Positions 47,470-58,702 of a DNA stretch of 64,000 nucleotides are shown here, piece by piece; position 1 is the first letter of the stretch, and each line of letters starts with the position of its first letter. The stretch is from the NCBI RefSeq assembly GCF_001411555.2, contig NC_049916.1, positions 4,340,001 through 4,404,000 of the forward strand. The letters are read 5' to 3'. The translations under genes were made by a program, and so were the position numbers. The DNA comes from Juglans regia. Taxonomy: Eukaryota; Streptophyta; Magnoliopsida; Fagales; Juglandaceae. The notes beneath the pieces were generated by a model. The model saw nothing but the letters and a program-made list of their open reading frames with translations, was not told the origin of the DNA and did not search any database.

Positions 47470-48200
47470 GATCATTATGTTTATACAACTTGTTGGCAAC
47501 ATGTTTCGCACACCAGGTACGGGCTCAGACACCTGCAACACAGAAAAGGTAGGGGCTCGAGGTTGTGTGTAACCTCTGATGTCTAAATCAATATTTTTCT
47601 TCTTTGGAGATTATTTCAGTAAACAATAGAGCATGAGGGATCATTTTGACTTAGTGTTTGGCTTTTATATCGCTAGCCGTTGTAGTCCCTTGTATCCCCG
47701 CATCAGAGGTACCAGTCTTTCGCACGGAACATTACATTATCGCCTCTGACGTGGCGTAGCCTTCTTGGGTCATCCTTGTAGCAGGTTGGTGGGCGCAACC
47801 ACTCCCTATGTGTTCTTGTCAGAGACATGGGTCATGTTGCGCACCTTATCGGGGACAAGGTGTCTCATTGTGACCCTTGCCCGTGCGTGTGTCAATTCTT
47901 CTACGACACAACCATATCACTACGAGGTTGTACAGGGCGGTGTTAGGGATGTCGGCACCTCGTCACTCTGTTATTCGCTTCCCTACCGTCTGGGCCCTAG
48001 TGAGAAAAAGTCTAGTGCCCTTTCTCACTAGGGCCCTAGACCTCTTACCCTTCACGTAGCCCGTGGATCATTGAGGGCTCTGGGTAAAAACTCAGTTTGG
48101 CCTATGAGGGGCACATGCATTTCTCTCAATCAGGCCTAACTCAATAAGAAATGCAACTTCCCTTCCACGACTTGTCCTAGGACAACTACACTATCCCTTA
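47470..48200. other. GC-rich unassigned segment with a strong hairpin
   Basis: Stands out from its AT-rich surroundings. It has short open frames (such as 47765-48031) without recognisable protein. A perfect 16-bp inverted repeat starts at 47992 (GGGCCCTAGTGAGAAA) and is completed at 48021-48036 with a 13-nt loop. It may be part of a decayed LTR retrotransposon or another element; its ends were not found. Confidence 0.35.
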
Positions 48201-49149
48201 AGATAGGTGTAAGATCACCAAAGTTATGAAAATCACAATCTGTGGATGGCATCTTAAAGTTATATATCTCATGAAATTGGAAACGAAAACAACTTATTAT
48301 TTGTCCTTCTTATTATTCAAGTCGATGTTAGGTTTGTTTGTTGGTGCATTCAATAGTAAATGAAAATGGATCAACAGACATATACTTCAGCCCAACAGGC
48401 CATTATGTGGCAGATTACTATTTTGCCTGTTGTTGTCAAATTCCATTACTTTCACAAATTCAAGATGTGAAAGTCTTTTTAATTTTTTGTTGGAAATAAG
48501 AAAAAAGTGAGTTTAGATTCTACTATCTAGGAATTTACGTGAATATTTGGATGAAAATGATACTTTATAGATCTTATGTTGGACTAGGATGTCCTTGCTA
48601 CGAATGGTGATAGACTAATGTGCCCTTGCAAAAGATCTGGGTTAGGCTAAAACGCATATCGTATCTGAACTAACTAAAATACGGTAAATACCCCATGTTT
48701 ATTTATTTTTTTCTGAACTTCATTTTTTTAATTTGTTTTTATCACAAATTCATTTTTGATCGTACCTTCATTTTCTTTATCCTTCTATCATTTTTCGCTG
48801 GTGACTTTATAGAGAGCACTCTCAAGAGATTTTTCATTTTATCCTTTAAAATATATCACTAAAATCTATTTTTTTTTATTTTATACATTAACTTTTACAA
48901 TATACCATATAACAGCTTACATATTTTTTCTTTATATCATTTAAATATTATATTTTTTAACATATTTTATTCATTTCAAATAAAGTAAAAAGTAGAAAGT
49001 AGATAAAGAAATGAATAAAGAGTAAAAAGTAGAGAGAGAAATGAATTAAATATTTATACAAATGTGAATAGTATTTTATAGATGTATAGATGGTACCGTA
49101 TCAAACTGGATATTAGTTATAAAATAAATAAGCCATTTGATGGACTATA
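48201..49149. other. AT-rich intergenic DNA
   Basis: No gene recognised. A GAGAGCACTCTCAAGAG at 48812-48828 resembles one terminus of the GAGCATT MITE family. Confidence 0.4.
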
Positions 49150-49534
49150 TTGAGCTATGAGTAATTTTACTTAACCGCCCACTATTCATACATCCTCCAC
49201 ACACCAGTTTTTTTTTTTTTTTTAAACGTTGCCGTTTTACATCTCTTTCAAATGTTTTCTTTCCTAGGAACCCACCCCCCAACGTCCCGCGTCTCCTTCC
49301 CCCCCCAATGTTACTTGTCCAGCGTCCTTCCCCCAGCCAGCATGTGTTGTCTCATGTACCCCACCAACCCAGCTCATTGTTACACCAAGCCAGCATTGTT
49401 TTGTTTTTTCATAAGGGGGTAAGAAATGAAAGAAATCATTTTTATTTTTCTCTTTTAGTTTTGTCTCTCAGTTTCTATCATTTTGTGTGTTTTGTGTTCA
49501 ATGGATATGTGAGTTTGTATTTCTTTTTTATCTG

Positions 49535-49690
49535 TATTTTGTGGAGTTTTGTGGGGGTGTTGTGTTCTGTTTTGGGGGTTTTGTGGGGCTTTTTGTTCTA
49601 TTTTGTGGGGGTGTTGTGTTTTGTTTTGATGGTTTTGTGGGGTTTTGTTCTATTTTGTAGGGATGTTGTGTTCTGTTTTTGGGGTTTGGT
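49535..49690 (+). repeat. GT-rich minisatellite inside the MULE
   Basis: Two to three imperfect units of about 60 bp built from TTTTGTGGGGGTGTTGTGTT and TTTTGTGGGGYTTTTGTTCT. The open frame across it is a by-product of the repeat. Confidence 0.75.
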
Positions 49691-50582
49691 TTGTTTTTTA
49701 AATCTCTACTTCAAGTTTCATCATGGTTCAATAAACAACAATACCCCCTTTTAACTCCAACTTGACATGATTTTACTTTTGTTTCAATAATGTAACCATG
49801 AATAGCCTTTTAGTTGCTCGATGGGGAACTGCCAAGATGATAGAACTAGGATTTTGAATCAAGGGATGCTAGGTATAACTCAAATATAAAATAGAGAAAA
49901 ATAAAAAGACGTGTCAAACATTTCAATGTCCAGTTGTTTTGAATATTCAAATAAATAGGGTTTTTCAAGCCTCCATTAGGTCCAAAATTCATGTTAACTG
50001 GATTGATAAAGGGTATGCATGTACTTGTATTTTGATTGTTTGTAGCAAGAAGTAAGGATGATCAAGACTTTCTTCACAGGAATCTAAGAAAAACAGAAAA
50101 TAAGTTAAATCTTAAATGCTCAAAGGCAGGCAGCCTACGCACTTAACAACCTGTCTTTGCTCAAAATAACTGCAAATTAAATTAGTTTAAACTCACGTTG
50201 ACTTGCTTCCTTAAAAAATGTAAAATAAAAGTAAAATATAGTCAAATCTTAATGGTAGCCTCATTTTCATTACAATCTAAGTTCTATTCTGATATAAACA
50301 TTTTTTTTTTCGAATGGCACATCAATCTAACTTTCCATTCTTTTAAGAATGCATGGCGGGCATAATTTTTATTTTTGTATAAATCTATAACATATAAAAT
50401 TTTCAAGGTAAATGTTTTTTTCTTGATGAGTCATGTCCTCCATTCATTCTCATGTTAAATGTCCATGAAAGGTCATGTTAATAATTATTATGCAATTTAG
50501 AATTTTAACCTCTTTATGTTTGCGTGTACAGTTGAAGGTGTGGGTGTTAGTCACATGTAATCAACTTTGTGTTAAATAGCGT

Positions 50583-53500
50583 GATGGGCAAAGGAGAAGA
50601 TAAAAGCTCACCCATGTCTTCGACAACGATTTCACTGAATCTGGTATGATACACATTATTAGTTGAAAATGTTGTTAATATTTTACATTGTAGCATTAAG
50701 TTAATGAATTATAAGGATACCATGATCTGTTAATTCCATACTACCCGCTATATATACTAACATCAAATACATATCCAAATACATATCCTTACGCTTGGGG
50801 AAGTTAGGTAGACAATTTTTTTTTTATTAAATCTTTTTAGTTGCATGTGACAGAGTGTCTATAATGGAGTCTTTCTAACACAATTGATAATTGCAACATC
50901 CGACAATTCTACCATTTTGACCAACTATGTCGGACCCTCATTTGAGTAATCCGAATTATTTGAGACCAGTTGAATATATGTTGAATGTAATATGTTTTTA
51001 TGTTTGAGAAATATTTTATTGTACGTGCATGCACCGATTCGTTCTAACCCAGTGGGTATTTGTAGCATCCGGCGATGCCACCATACGGACCAACTATGTC
51101 CTATCCACACTGCCTAAGTCATTTATAAACTATGTCAGTTAGTGCTAAAAGTGAAAAGCATGTTAGAGGTACATCACAACCGAACGATCAACACTTGTTA
51201 TATTATTTTAGCCTATTAAATATAACAAAAATGATAACCTAAACGTAAATATGATTTTCAGAAATTTCATCTGATGTCAACATAGAGCCAGATGCGAAGG
51301 AGACAAATAAAGTATCAGAAGATGATGAAAGAGTTGAGCCTCCAAAATCTGGGATGATGTTTATAACTGATAAAAAGGTTTTAGCCTATTACAAACAATA
51401 TGCCAAGCAAGAGGGTTTTAGTGTTATCACAAAAAGGACGAAGGTAGATGTGAGTGCAAAGTATGTGACGATGAGATGTGCACGTGGTGGCAGGTACTAT
51501 CATAGCCACAACAATTTATCAAAGCCACGACTAACAATTAAAACGGATTGTAAGGCGAAGATAAATGCTCACTTGGTGAATGAGGTATAGGTCTTGACCA
51601 CTATTGATCTTGTACATAATCATAGTACTGTGAGTCCACAAAAGTCTAAATTTTTTATATCTCACAAATATTTAGATGAATACAGTCAGAGGATGCTCGA
51701 CTTGAATGACAGAACATGTATTCGAATGAATAAGAATTTCTAAGCACTTGTGACTGAAGCCGCGGGAGGGGGGGTTTGAGAAGTTAGAATTCCAAGAAAA
51801 ATATTGTTTGGATTTTATTTAGAAAGTTAGACATTTGAGACTGGGTAAAGGAGGTTGTGAAGTATTGAACGACTACTTTAAGAGAATGAGAGCGATGAAT
51901 GATGGCTTTGTGTCCGTCATGGATGTGGATGGCGAGTGCAGAGTCAAGAATGTGTTCTGGGTTGATACACGAAGTCGTGCGGTGTTGGTGAAATCACAAT
52001 AATATAATAAAAATTACAATGAAATTAAAATTAAGACGAAGCCAGTTTAGACTGAGGCATGAAAATATTTCTCTTTAAGGAGATTCAATCCCTCTGCTGT
52101 GTACAAAATCTCGAATTAACCGGTGCAGTAGAACTCCTTTTGACTTGACTCCTCTAGGATACAACAACTCAACTGATTGTCATATGACTCAAGCTTACTC
52201 TGCACAAGTGGTTGAGTTCAAAGCTCCACAAAATAAAAATACCTCTCTTTTACTTGGAATCTCTCGAACACACAAAAACTATTAGATGAAATTTTTTTAT
52301 ACGCCATATCTGACTGATAACCAAAGCACCTATCTATAGGTTAGTAAAAACTTGCTAATAATTACCTTGTAAAACGACTCATGAAGTAATCGAAGAATTA
52401 AACTCTGCATAAGTTAACGCACAAAATAATGATTTGAAACGATTGAGCCTTAAAACAAAATTGTAAAAAATCATAATCATTAATCAAAAGTTGAAAATAC
52501 TTTCTCAAGTTGGAGCTATTTTTCCATCAGTTAAAATTAGGATAAAGTATATACATTAATTAAAGTTATAGCTAGAAAACTAGCACCTCAATAGCCATAA
52601 ATGCAATGCATGCCTACTGAAAGAAAACGTAAAACACTTAAATCAACCAAAATTTATTACAAACAACTTTCAAGATAATTACAAAATATATTAATGTATG
52701 AAAATCTGAAACGGCATGCAAGCAAAAATCTATATTAATGCTTTAATCCAAACGTTGCAATTTAAAAGATAATTGTTACAAAATAAATTTTTATTAAAAT
52801 GTAACAACAAGCGGTATACGAGTATTTTGGAGATGTTATCACGTTCAATACAACGTACCTAACAAATAGGTACGGGATGCCGTTTGCTCCATTCGTTGGT
52901 GTCAACATCATGGACAGTTCATACTGTTAGGGGCATGTTTGATTTCAAGCGAGGATATGAGCACTTTTGTTTGGTTGTTTGAAGCATGTCTAAAGTGCAT
53001 GAATGGACGGGCACCCAAAGCAATTATAACAGATCAAGACCGGACAATGAAGAATGCTATTGCCATTGTATTCCCGAACAACAACCATAGATATTGTCTC
53101 TGGCATATCATGTGAAAATTGCCCGAGAAATTATGATCACATGCCGCATACGACGCAAGGTTGAAGACTGCTATTCAAAGTGCATTATATGATACACAGA
53201 GTTGCGAAAAATTTGAGGAGAAGTGGGGGCAATTACTTCATAAGTATAACCTTTCTGATAATGCATGGTTGTAGGGATTGTACAACGAGAGATCATTTTG
53301 GGTACCAGTTTACTTGAATGATGTATTCTAAGCTAATATGAGCACTATACAACGGTCTGAGAGTATGAACGTATTTTTTGACTGGTTTGTGCATTCCGAC
53401 ACGACACTAAAGGAATTTGTCGATCAATTTGACAATGCTTTAAAAAAGAAGGTGGAGGTGGAGATGACGGCTGATTTCCATTCTTACAACCAAACGATAC

Positions 53501-54016
53501 CATGTGCATCTGTATTCAAGATTGAGAAGCAGTTTCAATCATTGTACACGAATGCAAAGTTTAAAGAGGACCAACGAGAGGTTTGAGGGATGATTCTGTG
53601 TAACTCTGCATTCGTAAGCACACAAAGTTGCATTTCCACATTCGACGTTTTTGAAAAAAATTTCACTTCCGATGAACATGTAAAAAGTGTCAAGTTTTCA
53701 GTTTATTATAATAAAGAGGAGTGCAAAGTTAAATGCACATGTGCCCTATTTGAGATGAAAGAATTGTTTGCAGGCATGCATTTATAGTTTGTCAGATGAA
53801 GTATATCTATGAGCTGCCAGATGAATATGTATTGGATCGATGGAGAAAAGACTTAAAGAGGAGATACACATTGGTGAAGAGTAGCTTTAATGACTTGAGG
53901 ATCAACGCGGATGCACGATGGTATGACCTTGTAGTTAAAAGATGTTTGAGATTGGCAACGTGTGTATCCCCAAGTGATGAACATATTGGGTTGCATGCAT
54001 GTCACTTTCTAACATA
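50583..54016 (+). pseudogene. FAR1/FRS-like MULE transposase pseudogene
   Basis: The order of pieces follows the FAR1-related/MULE family. A short first exon (ATG 50583, MGKGEDKSS) ends at a GTATGA donor. From 51265 there is an acidic linker and the FAR1 DNA-binding region (YYKQYAKQEGFSVITKRTK, ARGGRYY, CKAKINAHL). Then come VDTRSRA and, beyond an inserted LTR, VYEYFGDVITFNTTYLTNRY and MPFAPFVGVN of the transposase core. MSTIQRSESMNVFFDWFV and LKEFVDQFDNAL follow at 53338-53450. The SWIM-like CTCALFEMK and KYIYELPDEYVLDRWRKD come before the end. Numerous stops and frameshifts make it inactive. In this context it is the element's own transposase, not a light-signalling FAR1 gene. Confidence 0.85.
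51983..52809. mobile_element. Solo LTR inserted in the FAR1-like pseudogene
   Basis: Starts TGTTG and ends CAACA, the TG...CA inverted ends of an LTR. The flanks are TGCGG (51978-51982) and AGCGG (52810-52814), a 5-bp duplication with one mismatch. Removing it restores the family sequence RSRAVYEYFGD across the junction. No internal retrotransposon domain is present, consistent with recombination between two LTRs. Confidence 0.85.
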
Positions 54017-54532
54017 AATTTTTTTTGTCAATTTAGAGTTGCAGGAAAATATTTGACGACAAAGCACAATATAGTGACCTCCCGTAATCACAAGTTGGTG
54101 GTAGTCTTGACGAGACTATTATCCTAACTCAATGTAGTACTCTAACACAACCAATGGCATCGATTGAATTTTTTGAGCAACAATTGATTTAGATGAATTA
54201 TTAAAAGGGATATTTATAAATAGTTGAATGAGGTATGAAAAATATTTTGGTGTGGTTTCCATACTAGAGGGGTGTGAAAATTATTATATAATGATTGAAT
54301 GAGGTATGTAAATTAATTTTTTTGTGACGAAGAGTGGCAGATATGGAAATAATTGTAAACAAAATGATTATAATTTTTTTTGTGAATCGGTATGAAAATG
54401 ATTTTAAATAAGCATGTGCAAATTTACTGGATGAATGTGGTCTTGTCTTTTACAAATTATCTTTTGTCTTTGGCAAATTTACTCGATGAAGGTGGTATGG
54501 TCTTGTCTTTTACAAATTTTGTTGTGAATGAT

Positions 54533-55938
54533 TAGGGGTGTAAACTCAAACCGGAAAATCGGTCTGGACTGGAACTGGTTTTTAAAATGTAAAAACTATG
54601 GCTGCAAACGGGCCAGTCCGGTCCGGTCCGGTCCGGCGATGGACCGAAAATTTTCGGTCCATTATTTTTCTGGACCGGACCGGACCGAACACCCAAAGGG
54701 ACCGGACCGGACCGATAGCTATCAGTCCGGTCCGGTCCGGTCCGGTCCAGTCGGTTCGCCCTTTTTTTTTTTTTTTAATAATTAATAAAAAAATTTATTT
54801 AAAATACTAAATTAAATTAAGTGACTTATTAATGTGAATTATGTAACAAACTCAATAAAAAATTATTTTATATGGTCAATGATAATAAATTAGATGAAAA
54901 TTATATTATTAATTTATATAATTACTATATAATTAACTAATTGATATTATATATTTATTAATTCATAGAATATTAACAAGTGTTAATAGTATATTTAAAA
55001 TTTTATATTGTTAATAGTGATAGGTTAAATGAAGATATATATAAAATATTGTTAATTTATAGAATATTAACAAGTATTAATAATATATTTAAAAATTTAT
55101 ATTGTTAATTGTACAATTATTATATATAAAATATATATAAAATTTTTTTTTTTTTTAATTTTTCATTCGGTCCGGTCCGGTCCGGTCCAAAAAAACTGTG
55201 GACCGTGGACCAGACCGAATGATTTCGGTCCTCTAAAATATGGACCGGACCGGACCGGTCTAAGTCTCGGTCCGGTCCGGTCCGGACCGAAACGGTCGGT
55301 CCGTTTGGTCCGACCGGACCGTTAATCACCCCTAGTAAAAACCGGCTGGTTCCGGTCTCGGAATTTTTTGGATCGGACTGGACCGGTTAATTAAAAAAAA
55401 TAATAAATAATATTTTTATATATAAGTTTTATACAAAATATTATATATATATTAAATATTAATATATATAAGTTTTATATATAATGTATAATTATAAATT
55501 TTTGTGTGAAATTTTATATATAATATATATATATATTCATATATGAAATAATTTTTTATTATAATTTATAAATTATTACATAAAATGTTAATACTAAATC
55601 ACTAAAAGTTTATAACTAATACTAATATATAACTTATAACTATACCAATAGTCTAATATTAATACTATTATATAGTCTAATATATTAATAAAAGTATAAA
55701 ACAATTTTTTTTAAATCAATTTTTTTTTTTATAAACAAATTTTTAATGACAAATTATGAAACTTATATTTTAAAAAAATCGAAAAATCGGACCGGACCGG
55801 AAACCGGTAAAACCGGAAGTACCAGTTTAAGAGGGTAACCGGTGCGTAATCGGTTTTAAAAAATACAAAACCGGTACATACCGGTTCGGTCCTAGATTTT
55901 ATCCAAAATCGGACCGGACCGGACCGGTTACATCCCTA
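54533..55938. mobile_element. Outer non-autonomous hAT element (TSD TGAATGAT)
   Basis: Perfect 8-bp direct repeats TGAATGAT at 54525-54532 and 55939-55946. The ends are TAGGGGTGTAAACTCAAACC and, inverted, TAGGGATGTAACCGGTCCGG. The subterminal CCGGTCCGGTTT units are repeated. It contains the element at 54597-55334 and AT-rich filler, with no transposase. Confidence 0.93.
54597..55334. mobile_element. Inner non-autonomous hAT element (TSD GTAAAAAC)
   Basis: Perfect 8-bp direct repeats GTAAAAAC at 54589-54596 and 55335-55342. The ends are TATGGCTGCAAACG and, inverted, TAGGGGTGATTAACG. Dense GGTCC/GGACC pentamers lie in both subterminal zones. The open frames here are repeats, not genes. Confidence 0.93.
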
Positions 55939-55946
55939 TGAATGAT

Positions 55947-57470
55947 TATAAAAGCAGTAAAGAAAATGGTACAAAATGGGTAAGGCGTGTTCTTAATTTA
56001 TTGAAGTGCTTGATAACATGTACAAAATATTCAAGAAGAAAATAAATATAAAAAAGCATCCGCGATAGCATTCAAATACTTTCACTTGCGAGCCTTTTCA
56101 TTTTCCATGCACGTGCATTTCTTTGACAAAAAAAAAATAAAAATAAATAAACAATATGGTTATTTCTTTTTTGAGCAATCGAACAACCAATGAGAAATAA
56201 AATCTCACATGAGAAATACAACCATTGTCCAGATTGTGTCCTGAGTTATAAATTACAAGTGATCAACATGAGAAAAAAGACAGATCTTTTGCAGTCCATA
56301 AAATCTGAAGTTTATGACATAGTTACTTAAAATAAGGACTGTTGGGACCAGAGAGGATGTGATAGACAAATTAACACCAACTCATGTCCTATAAAGCCTA
56401 GCTACATTCTAACAACATTTTAACAACAATTTAACAAAATATTATATTACATTTAGGCTACTGGCTTCAACATTTTAACGTGTTTCTCCATATCTAAATT
56501 GCTTCAAAGCTTCTTCCTTCTAGTCACTCGTCATTTTTCCATGTAAGGATTGAGGCAGCTGTAACTTTAAGATTTGCAGAAGCAGCATGAAGCTGGGGCA
56601 GCTGTTTAGACTGTTCAATCACGAAATACACAAGATACACTTTGCCCCTACTTCTAACTCATTCAGCATCATCTGTAAAAACAAAAGTAATTAATAGAAA
56701 CATAACATTTATGAGGAAACAAAAAGCTAAATTACAAATTGTAAAAACATGAGGGATCCAAATATTTGATCATAAAGTCAATTTTGTGTGTGTGCAATAT
56801 ACATTTAAAGAATAGCACAAAACTTTCCAATCTACAAAATCACATCTTGATAACATCCAAATATTATATGATCTACAAGGTAGGTATCCCTCTTCCACTA
56901 AAAACCCTCTATGTTTCTTGCATTCTAATCATGAGACCTAGAAATTCCCCTAAAGAGAAATAAAAACTGACTGTCTTTCAACAAATATATCCAAATTAGA
57001 AGAAAAATCAACAAGGAACTTGGTAACACAAATGAAAAACATATCTAGATTATATAGAACATCACCAATAATACATAAAACTACCAATAAGTTTTTATAA
57101 AAAATTGACCATGACCATGACCATTTCTAACATTGATACAAATCTCATAAATATAGCCAAAACAAGACAAACAATCCCATATCGAGATGAAATTTCATCA
57201 ACCTAGGCCACTTTCTCCTAGAACCACAAACTCAATTCCTACCAAAATATGACGTTATTGTTTAGCTGAGGCAAATATCTCATATAAAGATTTATTTTTC
57301 CTCTTGATTAAGAAAAATGTAGACGTACATAACCTAACCCAACATAAGAAAAGTCTCAAATTGACAGAAACAAACATAAATATGACATTAAAGAACAATA
57401 CAAAAACCAAATGGAGGTATAAATAGGAAAATTAAATTTTAAAAAATGATTAATGGAAACTGAGAATAGG
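55947..57470. other. Right interior of the MULE, no clear gene
   Basis: AT-rich. An acceptor-like TTTTTACAG on the minus strand ends near 56684, but no convincing exon follows. No repeat boundary was identified. Confidence 0.4.
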
Positions 57471-57477
57471 AGGTTAC

Positions 57478-57553
57478 CAATAGGAACAAGAGGGTTCCTA
57501 ACGCGCTTCTTCTCCTAAAAAAACTTTTCCAACTTGGGCTTAGTAGTACCCAT
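57478..57553 (-). pseudogene. Possible captured exon (NPLVPIG, HIG1-like) in the MULE
   Basis: From an ATG at 57553 the minus strand reads MGTTKPKLEKFF, a stop, then EKKRVRNPLVPI and a GTAACC donor at 57477. KKR..NPLVPIG resembles the start of HIG1-domain mitochondrial proteins. The following exon was not found. It lies next to the right terminal repeat, as in gene-capturing Pack-MULEs. Short match, low certainty. Confidence 0.35.
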
Positions 57554-58026
57554 CTTCTACGCATTATATTTGATATCTATCAAATTATTTTACAAGCAAG
57601 TATTAGACCTAGAAAAACAAGCAGAGAGATCGTCAAAGAGTAGAGAAGCAAAACGCCCAATTATTATATAGGCTATATAAAGTACAGAAAACAACCTCCA
57701 AATAGTGTTCAAATCGACGCTATTTCTGGATGCAAGGGGATTTGAAATTGACGAAAGCATAGGAGTCGGGTTTGCCGTCGATTCGAGCTTGCCGCTTGAT
57801 TCACTGCTATGGGTCAAGTTTGCCCTAGATTCACTGCAGAGAGGGAGAGAGCAGAGAGGGAGAAGACGTGGGACGTAATGGGAGGGTAGTTCCTAGGAGA
57901 GAGAACATTTGAACTTTCAATTGTAAGAAACGACAACGTTAAAAAAGAAAAAGAAAAAGCCATGTGGGTTGGTGTGCGAATGATGTATGAATAGTGGGCA
58001 GTTGAATAGAATATTTCTTGAGCTAT

Positions 58027-58702
58027 TTCTTTCAAATTTTACAAAAACATAAATTTTACATAACTCATTGGAAATGCTCTACTTAACAAAAACTAATAAG
58101 TATTGAATTTATAATTAACTTTTTTTACCCGAATGACACGTAGTTTATGATGGATTGAAAATATTTAAAAAACTGCTAAATAATTACTTGTGTACCATAA
58201 TCTGTAATATTACGGACATGTTTGAGACATGGGATGAGACATAAATTTTCATCTAGATTTATTTTATCTTATTTTTAAATATAATTCAAATATAAGATTT
58301 TTAAACTAATTATTACAAAATTTTTAAACTAATTATTATAATTATTTTAAATTTTTAAATAAAAAAAAATTTAATTTTTTCAAATCTCAAATAAAAATAA
58401 TATTATAAAATAATATTCTTATAATATTTAAATTTTATAATATTTTTTATTTATTTTTTTTTAAATTTAAAAAATATTTAACTCAAACCATTTTATTAGT
58501 ATTAATAAATTATTTTATTACTATTTTGAAAACTTAAACGAGCCTTCACTCCGGATGATGCCGACCACCAAAAGGGAAGTGGGCTTTGAGTTCGCGAGAC
58601 TACACATTGCTAAAATATTTTAAAGCAAATTCGCAATTAAACCAATTGATTGCTTGTCCAACTAAAACCAACCCAGTCTGGTCTCGATCTCCACGCGCCG
58701 CC
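58027..58702. promoter_or_regulatory. Upstream region of the Rab escort protein gene, with a MITE
   Basis: Positions 58214-58545 form a decayed GATGAG-family MITE (left GGACATGTTTGAGAC, inverted right end GGCTCGTTTAAG). It ends about 155 bp before the start codon. No TATA box is assigned. Confidence 0.5.

Larger units (their letters stand above)
49159..58017 (+). mobile_element. Mutator-like element (MULE) with FAR1-type transposase remnant (TSD TTGAGCTAT)
   Basis: Perfect 9-bp direct repeats TTGAGCTAT lie at 49150-49158 and 58018-58026. Terminal inverted repeats of about 135 bp extend from each end. Over the first 29 positions the two ends align without gaps, and CCCACTATTCATACATC is identical. 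Further in, AACGTTGYCGTTT, TTCAAATGTT and CCTAGGAAC are shared. Nine-base duplications and long inverted repeats are Mutator hallmarks. The interior carries a decayed FAR1-like transposase (50583-54016), a solo LTR (51983-52809), two nested hAT elements (54533-55938) and a possible captured exon (57478-57553). Confidence 0.88.

Noticed and set aside
47470..48200. Solo LTR
   Set aside because: No TG...CA ends with a 5-bp duplication could be located, so it is left unassigned.
50583..54016. FAR1/FRS light-signalling regulator
   Set aside because: Many stops, and its position between MULE terminal repeats makes it the element's own transposase.
54528..54810. Open frames reading RSGPVRSGP-type repeats
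   Set aside because: These are GGTCC/GGACC subterminal repeats of hAT elements read in frame.
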